This document shows positions 1 to 5,726 of a DNA stretch of 17,873 nucleotides, in pieces. A program made the translations under genes and the position numbers. Position 1 is the first letter of the stretch. The number at the start of each line of letters is the position of its first letter. The stretch comes from Nitratifractor sp. (GTDB lineage Bacteria > Campylobacterota > Campylobacteria > Campylobacterales > Sulfurovaceae): contig WFSU01000054.1 of NCBI GenBank assembly GCA_015485845.1, positions 1 through 17,873 of the forward strand. Reading direction: 5' to 3'. Under the pieces are notes generated by a model. That model had not been told where the DNA came from. It searched no databases and saw nothing but the letters and a program-made list of their open reading frames with translations.

Positions 1-1
1 A

Positions 2-121
2 ATTCCAAAGAATGTCAAAGAGCTTGAGGAGAATACGAGAACATTTATGGAAGCTTTACAAACAAACCCTGAACGGGTGGCAGGATATTTCAAGCACCCC
101 TCGGTACAATATGCGGCTTGA
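2..121 (+). CDS. C-terminal fragment of an unidentified protein, cut by the window edge
   Basis: An open frame runs from the left edge to a TGA at 119-121 and gives the last 39 residues of a protein. The peptide begins IPKNVKELEENT and ends FKHPSVQYAA, which looks like a real charged helix plus tail rather than a random frame. Its 3' end overlaps the last 11 codons of the opposite-strand NTPase gene. Because that gene appears shortened, this fragment may belong to an inserted element such as a transposase, but no family signature is visible in the piece present. Identity unknown. Confidence 0.45.
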   Translation: MPKNVKELEENTRTFMEALQTNPERVAGYFKHPSVQYAA

Positions 122-1928
122 GATTCAGGTTATTTTTTGGTGGAGTAATAAGCTTATAAAACTGTATTTTTTCAGCAGCACTGACCTTAATAATTTTTTT
201 CAAGAACTCCTCTCTTGTTGAGATAATAATTTTTATATTGTTCCATTTATTTGCTATCTCTTCTATCGATTTAAAAAAATCGTTAACTGAAAAATCTTCA
301 CGTAAAGCTGCTCCAACTTCTTCTAATCCATCTATAAAAAGAATTATATTCCCACAGCTAAAATTTAATTCTAGCAGTTCAGCATCTTGGTAGTTCCAAT
401 CGTTGCTCTCTATAATAACCTTAAATAAATCAGATATACTATTTATCTTTACCTCATTAACTGTAGAAATAATTGCATTAGATGTTAAAAAAATGACTTT
501 TTTATTTTCATTTTGTTCACAAATTCTCTTTGTTAATTCTTTCAAAAAGAAGGTTTTTCCGATGCCCCCTTCGCCCGTAACAATAGAAACTAGAGAGCCA
601 CTCCTCTGGAGTTTTTCATTAAAATGCTTTATGCCCTTTTCTGAATTTTCTTCATGTATCTCCTCAACAGCATCTATTGAGATGTTATATATTTTCTGAT
701 CAACATACACATTTTTTTCAGGGAACATTCTCCTTCTTTCATTCATTACATTACTATTTTGTGATAATTTGTAGATGTACTCATCAACGTACTCAATATA
801 GTCTAAATCTATGTTGTGGCGTTTGGCAGCATCACTAATTTTGGCTTTTTTGTCAAAAGTTAAATTTTCAACTATATCCCTATCCTCTTTTGATACGAAA
901 ATAGTAGTTTTTCTTTCAAGAGCCCCTTTCCTTTTTGCAAAGTTCGAAAGTGTTCTCGGGATAGAAGAAAGATTGTTCCCAAGAAACAAATAATTTCTGT
1001 TTTTATAATAAAATAGTTTATATTCATTTGTAGTTATTTCACTTTCAAGTAAAGGTGTTAATTCCAGTCTCGGTACGCACGTTCGCAATATTTCTTCTGC
1101 ACCCATCGTAATTTGCGTCTTAGTGTTTTCCGCGTTGATTGTTGATGGATAAATGTTAAAGATTTCAAAAGCTTCTTTTTTATGTAAAATATGTTTGATG
1201 AACAAAAATGCATTTGTGGCTGCATATTTTTGAAAGGATTTTGTTTTTTCCCCATCCGCCCAATCTGATATTCCCTTTATCATAATGGAAGGAATATCGA
1301 TCCCAACTATTCCAGATGCCTCCATTTCTCCTCCAATAGCATCAGGATAGCTATTTATTAATTCTTGTCTGAAATCCTTATTGTCAATGAGTTTCTCGGA
1401 TGTTAAAATTTGGCCTGTGTGAATTGCAAAATTATCATTATTATTTTTAAAATTATTATCCTGTGAGAACCGATTAAATAGTTTTCTATCTACCGAAGCA
1501 GGTGAAGCACGATGCTGCATGCGCTCGCGTCCTATTCTTGAAATATCGTAATGTACAATAGTGTCTGAAACTAAGATATCTCCAATTTTTTGTCTCTCCT
1601 TTTTTAAACCAAAAGCTACACCAGCAGAAATAATAATAATATCTCTACCCAATGATTTAATAACCGAGTTAACTGTATCTTTGGCCGCCCCTTCTCTAAT
1701 TGCTCCCTGGTTGTTTGTTTTTACTATAGCAGTAGAAAACAAACCGAGAAGTCCACAATAATATGTTAAAGATCCGATTGCTACCTCATACATACTTTCT
1801 CTTGAAGAGAAAGGCGATAAAAAGCTTTTAGCTACTTCTAATTCAATACTGTTGGCAACAATTATTACAATATCAATTTTAATATATTTTTGGAAGCTTT
1901 TTTCATCTAACAGTTCAAACACAAACAT
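90..1928 (-). CDS. Nucleoside phosphorylase-like domain fused to STAND/NACHT-like NTPase, probably C-terminally truncated
   Basis: The protein has 612 residues from the ATG at 1928, which follows a strong GGAGGGAGGG ribosome site; an upstream in-frame ATG at 1958 lacks one. Residues about 15-255 resemble the PNP/UDP phosphorylase and MTA/SAH nucleosidase fold, with segments SAGVAFG, TGQILTSEKLI, GGEMEASGI and KGISDWADG. The Walker A motif TGEGGIGKT lies near residue 451-459, Walker B FIDGLEE near 531-537, and a sensor-like IIISTREEF follows. Such fusions are known in bacterial conflict and anti-phage STAND proteins, where the C-terminal repeats sense a trigger and the phosphorylase-like domain acts as effector on a nucleotide or nucleoside. 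Here the chain ends about 30 residues after the sensor motif, so winged-helix and repeat regions are missing. Base composition is clearly more AT-rich than the rest of the window, which suggests horizontal transfer. The domain calls are firm; the defence role is inferred. Confidence 0.8.
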   Translation of the reverse strand: MFVFELLDEKSFQKYIKIDIVIIVANSIELEVAKSFLSPFSSRESMYEVAIGSLTYYCGLLGLFSTAIVKTNNQGAIREGAAKDTVNSVIKSLGRDIIIISAGVAFGLKKERQKIGDILVSDTIVHYDISRIGRERMQHRASPASVDRKLFNRFSQDNNFKNNNDNFAIHTGQILTSEKLIDNKDFRQELINSYPDAIGGEMEASGIVGIDIPSIMIKGISDWADGEKTKSFQKYAATNAFLFIKHILHKKEAFEIFNIYPSTINAENTKTQITMGAEEILRTCVPRLELTPLLESEITTNEYKLFYYKNRNYLFLGNNLSSIPRTLSNFAKRKGALERKTTIFVSKEDRDIVENLTFDKKAKISDAAKRHNIDLDYIEYVDEYIYKLSQNSNVMNERRRMFPEKNVYVDQKIYNISIDAVEEIHEENSEKGIKHFNEKLQRSGSLVSIVTGEGGIGKTFFLKELTKRICEQNENKKVIFLTSNAIISTVNEVKINSISDLFKVIIESNDWNYQDAELLELNFSCGNIILFIDGLEEVGAALREDFSVNDFFKSIEEIANKWNNIKIIISTREEFLKKIIKVSAAEKIQFYKLITPPKNNLNLKPHIVPRGA

Positions 1929-2146
1929 TATCTTTCCCTCCCTCCGATTGATGTACAATTTTATTTAAACTTTCCTAAAAAAGCAGACATACATTAAAAG
2001 AGTATAAGACGGGGAAAGGGAGGGGGTAATGATGACTGATGGATCTAAATACGATTATTCACAGCAAAAAGCTGAAAAAGGGAAGAAAGGGAAGGGGTGG
2101 TGATAACTGATAACCCAATTGATTCACCTGCAAGAAAATAGCGGGG
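1929..2146. other. Intergenic purine-rich stretch with an imperfect tandem-like repeat
   Basis: No conventional gene is seen here. Two purine-rich blocks, 2011-2042 and 2082-2113, align without gaps at 24 of 32 positions, and all eight differences are A/G changes. Each block has a G-rich core like a Shine-Dalgarno site followed by TGATGACTGAT or TGATAACTGAT. The rest (1960-2010) is AT-rich and probably holds the promoter of the leftward NTPase gene, but no box stands out. Confidence 0.5.
2029..2103 (+). CDS. Possible 24-residue Lys/Gly-rich micro-ORF
   Basis: An ATG ATG start at 2029 follows AGGGGG (2021-2026). The frame runs 24 codons to TGA at 2101-2103 and ends KGKKGKGW. A second tiny frame could begin at a GTG at 2100 that overlaps this stop and ends at 2141. 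The good ribosome site is the only support, and the purine-rich context could produce it by chance. No known family. Confidence 0.2.
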   Translation: MMTDGSKYDYSQQKAEKGKKGKGW

Positions 2147-2221
2147 TCTAAAGTTTTTTGTGCGTGTGCCTGGTTTGTACGCCTCCCATATGCATCCCCA
2201 CGCTGGAGCATTGGGACGAGC
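2147..2221 (+). repeat. REP-like repeat copy 1, upstream of the RAYT-like gene
   Basis: This 75-base stretch aligns with 3929-4001 in the same orientation. The core at 2188-2210 is identical to 3968-3990. The core folds as a hairpin (TCCCCACGC, loop TGGA, then the complementary arm); this copy has one more stem mismatch than copy 2. Hairpin repeats of the CCCCACGCTGGAGC type commonly neighbour REP-associated tyrosine transposases. It ends 18 bases before the -35 box of the next gene. Confidence 0.75.
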
Positions 2222-2239
2222 GGGTAGTGGGGTCAGAGC

Positions 2240-2268
2240 TTTACTTTTAACTCAAAAACTGCTATACT
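2240..2268 (+). promoter_or_regulatory. Promoter of the RAYT-like/AbiEii operon
   Basis: TTTACT at 2240-2245 and TATACT at 2263-2268 are separated by 17 bases, a good sigma-70 type match. The ATG of the following gene is 18 bases beyond the -10 box. The REP-like hairpin lies just upstream. Confidence 0.55.
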
Positions 2269-2286
2269 GAAACAAAAAGAGTGTGC

Positions 2287-3324
2287 ATGGCGCGAAAACC
2301 GAGGATAGAAAAAGTCGGGTTTTATCATGTCGTCAACAGAGGCGTTGCACGCGGTCGTGTGTATCGTCAGGAGAGAGATTATGAGCGATTTCTCGAGATC
2401 GTGCAGGGGGCGAGTGAAGAGTATGACTTCACGGTGCATTCGTACTGCCTGATGGACGACAGCTACCATCTGCTGCTGCAGACCACCCGCGAAAACCTCT
2501 CACGACTCATGCAGAAAATCAACGCAAAATACAGCATATACTTCAACAAAAAATACGACCGGATCGGACCGCTCTGGCAGGGGAGGTTCGCATCGTGGTA
2601 TGTGTATGATGAAACGTACCTGCACACCCTGATACGCTACATCGAATCCACCCCGATCCGAGCCAATATCGCCCGAAAAATCGGTGAGTACCCCTGGGCG
2701 ATGAGCAGCCGGAACCATACAGAATTTTCGGTATTGGATTTCGAACGGATGGATCGCATGGAACTGGGCAGAGCATTTGACGACGACGATCAGAAAAAAC
2801 TCGACGCTTTTATGAGCAAGAAGCTGGACGTAAAAGCAAAAAGCATCGTGACCAGAAAACAGCGCACACTCAGGGAACATTTCAAACACCACGGCAGAGA
2901 AGACGCCATTCTCAAGGCGATCCAGGATGGCTACACGCAAAAAGAGATCGCCGTGTTTTTGAACCTCTCCCATGTCGCCATCTCGAAGATACTGAAAACC
3001 TACCGGCAGAAACATGCACTCTTTGACCGGCTGAAAGCCAGAGGCATCTTCTGGAGCTACAGCAAAGAGATGATGTATCACGAAAACCTGCTGATCGAAT
3101 ATACCCTCAAATATGCCGATTTTGATGACATCGCCCTGCTCCTTAAGCTTCTGGGCAAAAGAAAAGTCAAAGCCGTCTGGGACAAAAAAATGAAAAGCGA
3201 TCAGCGGTTTCTCAAAGTAAACTTCATGATCGCAAGGGTGTTTTTCGGCATGGATGTCGAGAGTGATTACTTCAAAGGTCTCAAAAATGAACGACGTAAA
3301 AAACTTGAACTGCTTGCTTCCTGA
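2287..3324 (+). CDS. RAYT (Y1 transposase)-like protein with HTH and AbiEii-antitoxin-like C-terminus
   Basis: The protein has 345 residues from the ATG at 2287 (MARKPRIEKV), preceded by AAAGAG; a GTG at 2281 is in frame. Residues 1-150 match the REP-associated tyrosine transposase fold: YHVVNRG, the hallmark after YCLMD, PLWQGRF, and RYIESTPIRA with candidate nucleophile Tyr118. The expected His-x-His metal motif reads Ser59-Tyr60-His61, so the first histidine is lost and catalysis is doubtful. Residues about 203-240 form a helix-turn-helix (YTQKEIAVFLNLSHVAISKI). Residues about 247-345 (ARGIFWSYSK, then LLLKLLGKRKVKAVW, ARVFFGMDVESDYFK) resemble the small proteins paired with AbiEii-type toxins (DUF6922-like, from memory). 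The toxin gene overlaps by 38 bases. The transposase-family call is firm; the antitoxin fusion is inferred and could be settled by a profile search. Confidence 0.85.
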   Translation: MARKPRIEKVGFYHVVNRGVARGRVYRQERDYERFLEIVQGASEEYDFTVHSYCLMDDSYHLLLQTTRENLSRLMQKINAKYSIYFNKKYDRIGPLWQGRFASWYVYDETYLHTLIRYIESTPIRANIARKIGEYPWAMSSRNHTEFSVLDFERMDRMELGRAFDDDDQKKLDAFMSKKLDVKAKSIVTRKQRTLREHFKHHGREDAILKAIQDGYTQKEIAVFLNLSHVAISKILKTYRQKHALFDRLKARGIFWSYSKEMMYHENLLIEYTLKYADFDDIALLLKLLGKRKVKAVWDKKMKSDQRFLKVNFMIARVFFGMDVESDYFKGLKNERRKKLELLAS

Positions 3325-3913
3325 TACACAAAGACTCCTGGAGAAGATGATCAGAGAATGCCGCTTTTTGGACAAATACGTTCTGGTCGGCGGGAGCGCT
3401 CTGGCGCTGCACCTGTGCCACAGAAAAAGCGAGGATTTGGATTTTTTCACCTATGCAGACCGTTTGGACAGGCAGGAGATTTTTGCATACATTCAATCAT
3501 TTGAGCACAAGGAAGTACTGAACCAGACAGAGGAGCAGATTGATGTGCTCCTTGATGGTGTCAAAGTAACTTTTTTCAATGCCGGGTGGGGTTTTTTGAA
3601 ACCTCAGAAAATCAGACGGTTCAATCTCGCCACAATAGAGTCTATCGCAGCAATGAAAGTCAATGTTCTGTTTTTGAGAGCCACATACAGGGATTATTAT
3701 GATGTGTATTGTCTGGCAAAAAACGGAATGGGGCTGAGAACAATGTATGAAAAAAGTCGGGCGATACTCGAAGGGGTCACCTTCAAATTATTTGCAACTG
3801 CCCTGCTCTACACCGATGACATCGAAGATGATTCCATAGTACACCTTGATCCAGTTGAGTTGATAACCAAAGAAAAAATCCGGGTTTTTTTTCAGAAGAG
3901 ATTGAGAGGGTAA
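3287..3913 (+). CDS. AbiEii/AbiGii-type nucleotidyltransferase toxin
   Basis: The protein has 208 residues from the ATG at 3287, preceded by AAAGG at 9 bases; an upstream ATG at 3254 lies deeper in the preceding gene and is less likely. It shows the nucleotidyltransferase core GGSAL (35-39) and SEDLDFF (48-54), whose Asp50 and Asp52 are the expected metal ligands. A later segment around Lys124 and RDYYDVY (135-141) is typical of the AbiEii family. These toxins act in the cytoplasm on nucleic acids such as tRNA and abort phage growth when freed from the antitoxin. No separate AbiEi gene is present; the overlapping upstream gene is the only candidate partner. The family call is good; activity is inferred. 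Confidence 0.82.
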   Translation: MNDVKNLNCLLPDTQRLLEKMIRECRFLDKYVLVGGSALALHLCHRKSEDLDFFTYADRLDRQEIFAYIQSFEHKEVLNQTEEQIDVLLDGVKVTFFNAGWGFLKPQKIRRFNLATIESIAAMKVNVLFLRATYRDYYDVYCLAKNGMGLRTMYEKSRAILEGVTFKLFATALLYTDDIEDDSIVHLDPVELITKEKIRVFFQKRLRG

Positions 3914-3916
3914 ACG

Positions 3917-3943
3917 AGAGCTTCACTTTCTAAAGCTCTTTGT
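3917..3943 (+). terminator. Possible terminator after the AbiEii gene
   Basis: AGAGCTT at 3917-3923 and AAGCTCT at 3933-3939 form a 7-bp stem with a 9-base loop, starting 4 bases after the stop codon, but only a short T run follows. Part of it belongs to REP-like copy 2. Confidence 0.35.
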
Positions 3944-4001
3944 GTGTGTCCGGAGTGTGTGCCTTCTATATGCATCCCCACGCTGGAGCATGGGGACGAG
4001 C
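3929..4001 (+). repeat. REP-like repeat copy 2, downstream of the AbiEii gene
   Basis: This is a direct copy of 2147-2221. The hairpin at 3975-3996 has 8 paired bases per arm, one C-A mismatch and a TGGA loop. It ends 6 bases before the stop codon of the convergent CAP-domain gene, so it may also end that transcript. With copy 1 it brackets the RAYT-like/AbiEii pair. Confidence 0.75.
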
Positions 4002-4007
4002 AAAAAC

Positions 4008-4514
4008 CTACTGTCCCCCCAGATCCAGCGTCCAGTATCTCTTCCAGGTGCCTGCGCTGTTTTTCTCAAGAGCCATCCCCATTTCATCAAAGCGGGGATC
4101 CATGATGTTTTTGCAGTGGCCGGGGCTCTCCATCCATTCCGCGACGACGACAGAAACGCTCTCCTGTCCGGCGGCGACGTTTTCGCCAATTTTGTCGTAG
4201 GAAGTATAACCTTCGTTCTGAATGCGCACTTTGAAGATAGTCCCATCCGAACTAACGTGCGACATAAAATCATTGTGTGCCATATCCTTACTGTGTTTTC
4301 GAGCCGCTGCAGCGAGCTGATCGTTCCAGACAAGCTCGGTCGTCGCCTCGTAATGGGTGTCACCACAGTCATTCGGGTGCGCACGCTCGGCATTGATCGC
4401 GGCAAGATAGGCATCATAGGTCTCTGTGCCGACAATCGTATCCCGTACCGAATCACATCCCATGATACCTATGCTTAGCATCGTTATCATTGCTATGTTG
4501 AGTGTTTTTCCCAT
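4008..4514 (-). CDS. CAP/SCP-domain lipoprotein
   Basis: The protein has 168 residues from the ATG at 4514, which is preceded by AAAGG; longer in-frame starts would run through the SRP RNA gene. A lipoprotein signal peptide ends in IGIMGC with lipidated Cys20. The mature part carries the CAP (cysteine-rich secretory, antigen 5, PR-1) signature: WNDQLAAAARKHSKDM, FMSHVSSDG, GENVAAG, and W-x4-GHCKNIMDPRFDEMG. The two histidines at the usual cleft positions are present. Bacterial CAP lipoproteins are exported and membrane-anchored; their substrates are mostly unknown. It lies 55 bases downstream of the SRP RNA gene on the same strand and might be read from that promoter. Confidence 0.9.
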   Translation of the reverse strand: MGKTLNIAMITMLSIGIMGCDSVRDTIVGTETYDAYLAAINAERAHPNDCGDTHYEATTELVWNDQLAAAARKHSKDMAHNDFMSHVSSDGTIFKVRIQNEGYTSYDKIGENVAAGQESVSVVVAEWMESPGHCKNIMDPRFDEMGMALEKNSAGTWKRYWTLDLGGQ

Positions 4515-4569
4515 GATGAAGCCTTTCAACAAAGTAGATTTGAAAAATAGTTGAAGGAGAAAATGAAGT

Positions 4570-4677
4570 AAAACCTCCTGCCAGATCCCTGCGGCACCCG
4601 GCTGAGTGGGGTGGGCTGCTATGTTCCCATCCTGACCCGGTGTCCCGCACAACCGTTGCACAGGTCTAACAAGAGGC
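4570..4677 (-). ncRNA. ffs: Small signal recognition particle RNA (4.5S type)
   Basis: Read on the minus strand, the domain IV hairpin is complete: CAGG, then ATG-GGAA-CAT (4630-4621) with a GGAA tetraloop, then AGCAG (4620-4616). These are the symmetric and asymmetric loops that bind Ffh. The ends close: GCCTCTTG at 4677-4670 pairs over all 8 positions (with G-U pairs) with CAGGAGGT at 4580-4573, followed by a short T run to 4570. The predicted start, 7 bases after the TATAAT, falls at 4677. Length is about 108 nt, the usual size of a bacterial short SRP RNA. It works with Ffh in co-translational membrane targeting. Confidence 0.9.
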
Positions 4678-4683
4678 AGGCGC

Positions 4684-4689
4684 ATTATA
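4684..4689 (-). promoter_or_regulatory. -10 box of the SRP RNA gene
   Basis: A perfect TATAAT on the minus strand sits 6 bases from the inferred first nucleotide of ffs. No good -35 box is seen, as is common in Campylobacterota. Confidence 0.65.
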
Positions 4690-4722
4690 GCAGAGTGTAG
4701 CTAATATTTATCATTTATCGGC

Positions 4723-4728
4723 TATAAT
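4723..4728 (+). promoter_or_regulatory. -10 box of the tRNA-Ser gene
   Basis: A perfect TATAAT lies 18 bases before the mature tRNA start. It is divergent from the ffs promoter, with 33 AT-rich bases between the two -10 boxes. Confidence 0.6.
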
Positions 4729-4746
4729 GTCGCCCTTGCATAACAT

Positions 4747-4834
4747 AGAGAGGTGGCCGAGTGGTCGAAGGCGCACGCCTGGAACGCGTGTATAGGGCAA
4801 CCTATCGAGGGTTCGAATCCCTTCCTCTCTGCCA
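4747..4834 (+). tRNA. tRNA-Ser (anticodon GGA)
   Basis: The acceptor stem AGAGAGG (4747-4753) pairs with CCTCTCT (4824-4830), followed by discriminator G and an encoded CCA. The anticodon stem CACGC/GCGTG holds the loop CTGGAAC, giving anticodon GGA for UCC and UCU codons. A long variable arm (ATAGG/CCTAT) and a T loop TTCGAAT mark a class II serine tRNA. Confidence 0.97.
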
Positions 4835-4871
4835 GATATTCACACACAACCCCCTATAAAGGAATCACCCT

Positions 4872-5261
4872 ATGATGACACCCATGACATTAGGACAGTA
4901 CAATATTCAAACAATGGAATTTACCAAAGACGAAGCACGCTTCGCCACCGCCGATGAGGCGATTGCGCACATCGAAGAGCAGATCGCTGCCCACCCGATG
5001 GCGGCGTACATTTCAACGTTTGACCACTATACCCATACCAAAAACCTCCCCCAGCACCGCATCGCTGAGGATATCGTCGATGTCAAAATGGCGATCTTCT
5101 GCTTCGGGCCGGACATCTCCATCCCACAGCTGGCCGGTATCCGTCCCCGCAGCATCTCCGTTGTCGAGCATACCGACAAATTTACCGTTACCTTCATGAA
5201 CGCTCCGGCTCCTTTTATCCAGGACGCTATGACTGAGTGGTGTGAACAGCTCAAGAAATAA
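4872..5261 (+). CDS. Conserved-looking small protein of unknown function
   Basis: The protein has 129 residues from an ATG that follows AAAGGA at 8 bases. It is soluble and mildly acidic, with no signal peptide or membrane segment. Notable stretches are a central HYTHTKNLPQHRI rich in histidines, and AGIRPRSISVVEHTDKFTV near the C-terminus. I do not recognise a named family. It sits alone, between the tRNA and a hairpin, and could share the tRNA promoter. Codon use resembles the neighbouring core genes. Confidence 0.75.
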   Translation: MMTPMTLGQYNIQTMEFTKDEARFATADEAIAHIEEQIAAHPMAAYISTFDHYTHTKNLPQHRIAEDIVDVKMAIFCFGPDISIPQLAGIRPRSISVVEHTDKFTVTFMNAPAPFIQDAMTEWCEQLKK

Positions 5262-5270
5262 ACTATCTTT

Positions 5271-5286
5271 GCCGCTTTCGAGCGGC
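5271..5286 (+). terminator. Hairpin with TTCG tetraloop after the 129-residue gene
   Basis: GCCGCT, TTCG, AGCGGC form a perfect, very stable 6-bp stem starting 9 bases after the stop codon. The following bases are pyrimidine-rich (ATCTCTCTCC) rather than a pure T run, so termination is likely but not certain. Confidence 0.5.
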
Positions 5287-5297
5287 ATCTCTCTCCA

Positions 5298-5322
5298 AAA
5301 ATATGTCAATCTGACATATTTT
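5298..5322. promoter_or_regulatory. Perfect 11-bp inverted repeat, operator-like
   Basis: Arms 5298-5308 and 5312-5322 are exact complements around a 3-base ATC spacer, with inner half-sites TGTCA and TGACA. It lies 35 bases upstream of the next start codon, where a repressor would block transcription. It could also act as an RNA hairpin. No regulator can be assigned. Confidence 0.5.
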
Positions 5323-5357
5323 CCTCCCCCCTATGATTTTTGCGTTATCCTTCCAGT

Positions 5358-5699
5358 ATGTATCCAAAGAAAAAAGAAAAACTCTACCTCTCCGACCTCA
5401 TGGACGATCCGGCGATCGCGTATCCGGCTTATTATGTACTCAGCACTTCTATGTCCAAAAATGAAATGCTGCACGATGCACTCATCGCCCTGCACCGCTA
5501 TGAGATGACCCATTATGAAGTGCCCAAAAAATATGAAGATATTTTTACTTCCATGCGGCAGGGCTCGTTTCCGATCTACAAGGAGAAATACGTCGTGGGG
5601 TATTTTGGCGGCCGAATGATGTATCTCGAATCACACGGCTGGAAGAGCATGCCCGTGACCGAAGACGTGTTTGTACTGGAAAACTGGAGGGTGTGTTAG
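5358..5699 (+). CDS. Hypothetical small protein
   Basis: The protein has 113 residues from the ATG at 5358; a TTG at 5340 would add six residues, and neither start has a clear ribosome site. It begins MYPKKKEKLYLSDLMDD and contains aromatic-rich stretches (YPAYYVLS, KYVVGYFGGRMMYLESHGW). There is no signal peptide, membrane segment or recognisable motif. Amino-acid make-up and codon use look like a real cytoplasmic protein. It is preceded by a perfect inverted repeat and converges on ccoG. Confidence 0.6.
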   Translation: MYPKKKEKLYLSDLMDDPAIAYPAYYVLSTSMSKNEMLHDALIALHRYEMTHYEVPKKYEDIFTSMRQGSFPIYKEKYVVGYFGGRMMYLESHGWKSMPVTEDVFVLENWRVC

Positions 5700-5700
5700 C

Positions 5701-5714
5701 CGCCCGAGAGGGCG
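5701..5714. terminator. Small GC hairpin between convergent genes
   Basis: CGCCC, GAGA, GGGCG form a 5-bp stem with a GNRA-type loop immediately after the stop codon at 5697-5699. It stands between two convergent genes and could serve both, but no T run flanks it on either side. Confidence 0.35.
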
Positions 5715-5726
5715 ACAGGGGAGAAG

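Noticed and set aside
2500..3450. A 316-codon minus-strand open frame opposite the RAYT-like gene
   Set aside because: The plus-strand gene has family motifs, a promoter and an overlapping partner; the antisense product has none.
2147..4001. CRISPR array from the repeated hairpin sequence
   Set aside because: Only two copies exist, 1.8 kb apart, with genes between them and no regular spacers.
4453..4685. Longer N-terminal version of the CAP lipoprotein starting near 4685
   Set aside because: It would run through the SRP RNA, has no ribosome site, and would bury the lipoprotein signal peptide.
4811..4834. tRNA-Ser 3' end as an integration site
   Set aside because: No second copy of the tRNA 3' end and no integrase gene were seen in the window; the accessory DNA lies on the 5' side of the tRNA.
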